A stretch of 7,466 nucleotides of DNA. Origin: Chloroflexota bacterium. GTDB taxonomy: Bacteria > Chloroflexota > Limnocylindria > Limnocylindrales > CSP1-4. The position numbers and the translations under genes were made by a program. The stretch covers positions 1-7,466 of the forward strand of contig JAJYJR010000282.1 in assembly GCA_021789355.1 (NCBI GenBank), written 5' to 3'. The notes beneath the pieces were generated by a model. The model had not been told where the DNA came from and made no database searches. It worked only from the letters and a program-made list of their open reading frames with translations. Of this stretch, positions 5,491 to 7,466 are shown one piece after another (positions within the stretch are counted from its first letter, which is position 1; every line of letters starts with the position of its first letter).

Positions 5491-6924
5491 TCACGAGGCC
5501 CTTGCCGGCGCCGCCCGCAGGTCCCGCACGAACTCCCGCAGCTCTCTCGGCGCGTCCACGTACCGGTCGGCCAGCAGCGCGACCTCGGCACGCTCCGGCA
5601 GGATCCGTACCCACACGCGACGTCGGGGGAAGTAGAACGTCAGCACCAGCCCGCCGAGCAGCAGCAGGAACGCGACCCAGACCAGTGTCTCACCGGGGTC
5701 GCGCCGGATCACCAGCCCGCTGAACGCCGACGTGCTCACCCACCGGATCGCGTATCCCGAGGTAGTCGCCGTGTCGCTGGTCTGCCCCACGCCCAGCGAC
5801 TGCATGAACACTGTCTGCGTGTTTGCGCCCGAGGGATCGGCGGCGAGGCCCTGGAGGGTCAGGCGCGGGGCGCCTGACGAGCTCTGGTCCAGGACCAGCA
5901 GCAGCCCGAGGTTGGATCCGGGGATCGTGAGGAACCCCTGGGGCAGCCCGACCAGGGTGCCGGCAAGCAGGACGGGCCCGGTCCAGACCAGGCGCCCGGA
6001 CGCGTCGTGGATCTCCAGGTCGGCGGCCGGTCCGAACGTGTTCTGATGGATGACGAACCCGTCGACCGTCAGCGGATCGTTGACGTGGATCGTCTTCCGA
6101 GCGATCACCCGGCCGTCCCGGTACACCGCCACGGCGGTCGAGAAGTCGATGAAGGAGCCGTCGGGACGGGTCGGCGCCGAGAACTGGACGTTCTTGACGA
6201 TGAGGTTGCCGGGCGTCCCGACGGGCTGCACCGGCGCCGTCTGCCCGTCGCCAAGGGCCAGCACGGTCTGGAACCCGAAGGCCCCGGTGATCGCCGCGGC
6301 GGCCAGGAAGAGCACGAGGCCGGCATGGGTGAGGAGCGTGGCCAGCCTGAAGTACTGGTTCCGGTCCCCGTACACGAAACCGTCGACTTGCCGCACCGCG
6401 TAGTGGTGCCGCAGCAGCACCTTCGCCACCCGTTCGTCCGCGAGCGGGATCGCGATCGCGGTCCGGTTGGGGAGCCGCGGGTCGAAGAAGCCGGACGGCT
6501 GCGCGACCCGGACCTCGCGGACGCTCCGCCACATGCGCGGCGTCCGGTCGGCGGTGCAGACCACGATGCTCACGGCCAGCAGCGTGAGGAGCGTGGTGAA
6601 CCACCACACGCTGAAGACGTGCAGCAGGCCCAGCCGGTCGAACAGGTCGACCAGGGTCGGGCCGAACGTGAGCCCGAGGACCGACAGCCCACCGTACTGG
6701 GCGTGGATCCCGGCGATCTGCTGGGCGTACTGGGAGGGGTCCTGGACCGCCGAGGCCGGCATCTGCGGCAGGATCGCCCCGAACACCGCCGCCACGGCCA
6801 CGGCGATGATCTGGATGACCGCGAACCGCACGCTGGTCAGCAGCCGCCAGGTGCCGAAGCCCAGGCCAGCCAGCGAATCGGACAGCCGGGCCGAACCCGA
6901 CCGGGCGAGCGACGCGGTGGCCAC
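5491..6924 (-). CDS. resB: Cytochrome c biogenesis protein ResB (System II)
   Basis: ResB (also called Ccs1) works with ResC/CcsA to export haem and attach it to apocytochrome c outside the cytoplasmic membrane. The 477 residues show the expected layout: three transmembrane segments near 33-54, 104-124 and 196-218, a large extracytoplasmic domain at about 219-410, and a final transmembrane segment at 412-432 with a short cytoplasmic tail. Recognisable pieces are a His in the third segment (LTHAGLVLFL, His200), KNVQFSAPTRPDGSFIDF (244-261) and GFVIHQNTFGPA (289-300). Length is normal for the family. Translation starts at GTG 6924-6922, 2 nt after the stop of the upstream PLP-enzyme gene and with no evident ribosome site, so it probably depends on coupling. 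No ccsA/resC, thioredoxin-like resA or cytochrome gene is visible in the window, so its partner must lie elsewhere. Confidence 0.92.
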   Translation of the reverse strand: MATASLARSGSARLSDSLAGLGFGTWRLLTSVRFAVIQIIAVAVAAVFGAILPQMPASAVQDPSQYAQQIAGIHAQYGGLSVLGLTFGPTLVDLFDRLGLLHVFSVWWFTTLLTLLAVSIVVCTADRTPRMWRSVREVRVAQPSGFFDPRLPNRTAIAIPLADERVAKVLLRHHYAVRQVDGFVYGDRNQYFRLATLLTHAGLVLFLAAAAITGAFGFQTVLALGDGQTAPVQPVGTPGNLIVKNVQFSAPTRPDGSFIDFSTAVAVYRDGRVIARKTIHVNDPLTVDGFVIHQNTFGPAADLEIHDASGRLVWTGPVLLAGTLVGLPQGFLTIPGSNLGLLLVLDQSSSGAPRLTLQGLAADPSGANTQTVFMQSLGVGQTSDTATTSGYAIRWVSTSAFSGLVIRRDPGETLVWVAFLLLLGGLVLTFYFPRRRVWVRILPERAEVALLADRYVDAPRELREFVRDLRAAPARAS

Positions 6925-6926
6925 GG

Positions 6927-7466
6927 TCAGCGGGCTGCGCGGGCCGCGTCGAGTGCCCCGGCCACGTCGTCGAGCAGGTCGTCCGGGTCCTCCAGCCCGA
7001 CCGAGACGCGGACGAGCCCCGGGGCGATGCCGGCGCGCTCGAGGGCCGCGGCGTCCAGCTGGCGGTGGGTGGTCGAGGGCGGGTGGACCGCCATGGTGTG
7101 GACGCTGCCCAGCGACGCGGTGCGTTCGCCGATCTGGAGGGCGTCGAGGAACGCCGCCCCCGCCTGCCGACTCCCGAGGTCGAAGGCGAGCATCCCGCCG
7201 CCGGCGCGCAGCTGACGACGGGCGACCTCGGCCTGGGGGTGGCCGGGCAGCCCCGGGTAATAGACCCGGACGACCACGTCCCGCTGCCGGTCGAGGTACT
7301 CCGCGAGCGCCTCTGCCGTAGCCGAGTGGCGATCCATCCGCACCGCGAGCGTCGTGAGCCCCCGCAGGACGAGGAAGGCGCTGAACGGGGCCACGATGCC
7401 CCCCGTGTCGACCTGGAGCGCACGGACCGCCGCCATCCGCTCCGGATCGCCGCAGACGATCCCCGC
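6927..7466 (-). CDS. Cys/Met-metabolism PLP-dependent enzyme, C-terminal part (partial)
   Basis: The visible 179 residues, starting at the right window edge, are the C-terminal half of a transsulfuration-family enzyme (cystathionine gamma-synthase/lyase, O-acyl-homoserine sulfhydrylase or methionine gamma-lyase type). Typical features are GGIVAPFSAFLVLRGLTTLAVRM (visible residues 22-44), YPGLPGHPQ (70-78), SLGSVHTMAVHPPSTTHRQL (118-137) and the substrate-carboxylate Arg in LVRVSVGLEDPDDLL (151-165, Arg153). The THRQL ending resembles the O-acyl-homoserine sulfhydrylase and cystathionine gamma-synthase groups more than methionine gamma-lyases, which usually have THASV or similar; this is a weak hint only. 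The PLP-binding lysine and the active-site tyrosine lie outside the window, so activity cannot be judged. The gene ends 2 nt before resB and is probably the upstream member of the same transcript. Confidence 0.9.
   Translation of the reverse strand, partial: AGIVCGDPERMAAVRALQVDTGGIVAPFSAFLVLRGLTTLAVRMDRHSATAEALAEYLDRQRDVVVRVYYPGLPGHPQAEVARRQLRAGGGMLAFDLGSRQAGAAFLDALQIGERTASLGSVHTMAVHPPSTTHRQLDAAALERAGIAPGLVRVSVGLEDPDDLLDDVAGALDAARAAR

Noticed and set aside
5690..7423. A 577-codon minus-strand open frame overlapping resB and the PLP-enzyme gene
   Set aside because: Frame-shifted shadow of two well-supported genes, with Arg/Pro-rich translation.

Overview
The window is very GC-rich (about 70% by eye), has strong G/C bias at third codon positions, uses GTG and TTG starts, and is tightly packed. 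It carries a type I glutamine synthetase of the non-adenylylated kind, a PucR-family regulator, a System II cytochrome c biogenesis ResB protein, a transsulfuration-type PLP enzyme and a FabL-like reductase. This fits a high-GC Chloroflexota (for example a Limnocylindria-like lineage) or, less likely, an Actinomycetota. The assignment is inferred from gene content; there is no marker RNA to confirm it.

Left part (1-482): the C-terminal-side piece of an SIS-domain sugar isomerase on the minus strand. It runs off the left edge, and its 5' end is missing inside the window. Recognisable sequence starts abruptly near 336, beside a strong hairpin, with no in-frame ATG, GTG or TTG further upstream. 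A short intergenic stretch then carries a probable promoter for the next gene.

Centre-left (483-2149), plus strand: a two-gene lipid operon. It encodes an SDR of the enoyl-ACP reductase type (Tyr-x6-Lys) and, overlapping it by 4 nt, a PlsC-type 1-acyl-glycerol-3-phosphate acyltransferase. One would serve fatty-acid elongation or reduction, the other phospholipid assembly.

Centre (2150-2453): a 304-nt gap between convergent genes. It holds a perfect 26-nt palindrome just after the plsC-like stop, a 90-bp tandem repeat in 2.25 copies (one substitution between the two full copies), and a 13-bp hairpin suited to two-way termination.

Right part (2454-7466), minus strand, in transcription order from the right edge: the C-terminal part of a Cys/Met-metabolism PLP enzyme, resB (2-nt gap), a PucR-family regulator (12-nt gap), then glnA after a 109-nt gap with its own candidate promoter and a palindrome. 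The first three look like one transcription unit. The regulator directly upstream of glnA is a plausible nitrogen-control gene.

I found no clearly new biological system. The points most worth checking are the structured 90-bp tandem repeat, the abrupt break in the SIS gene, the PucR-glnA pairing and the unusual active-site layout of the SDR.
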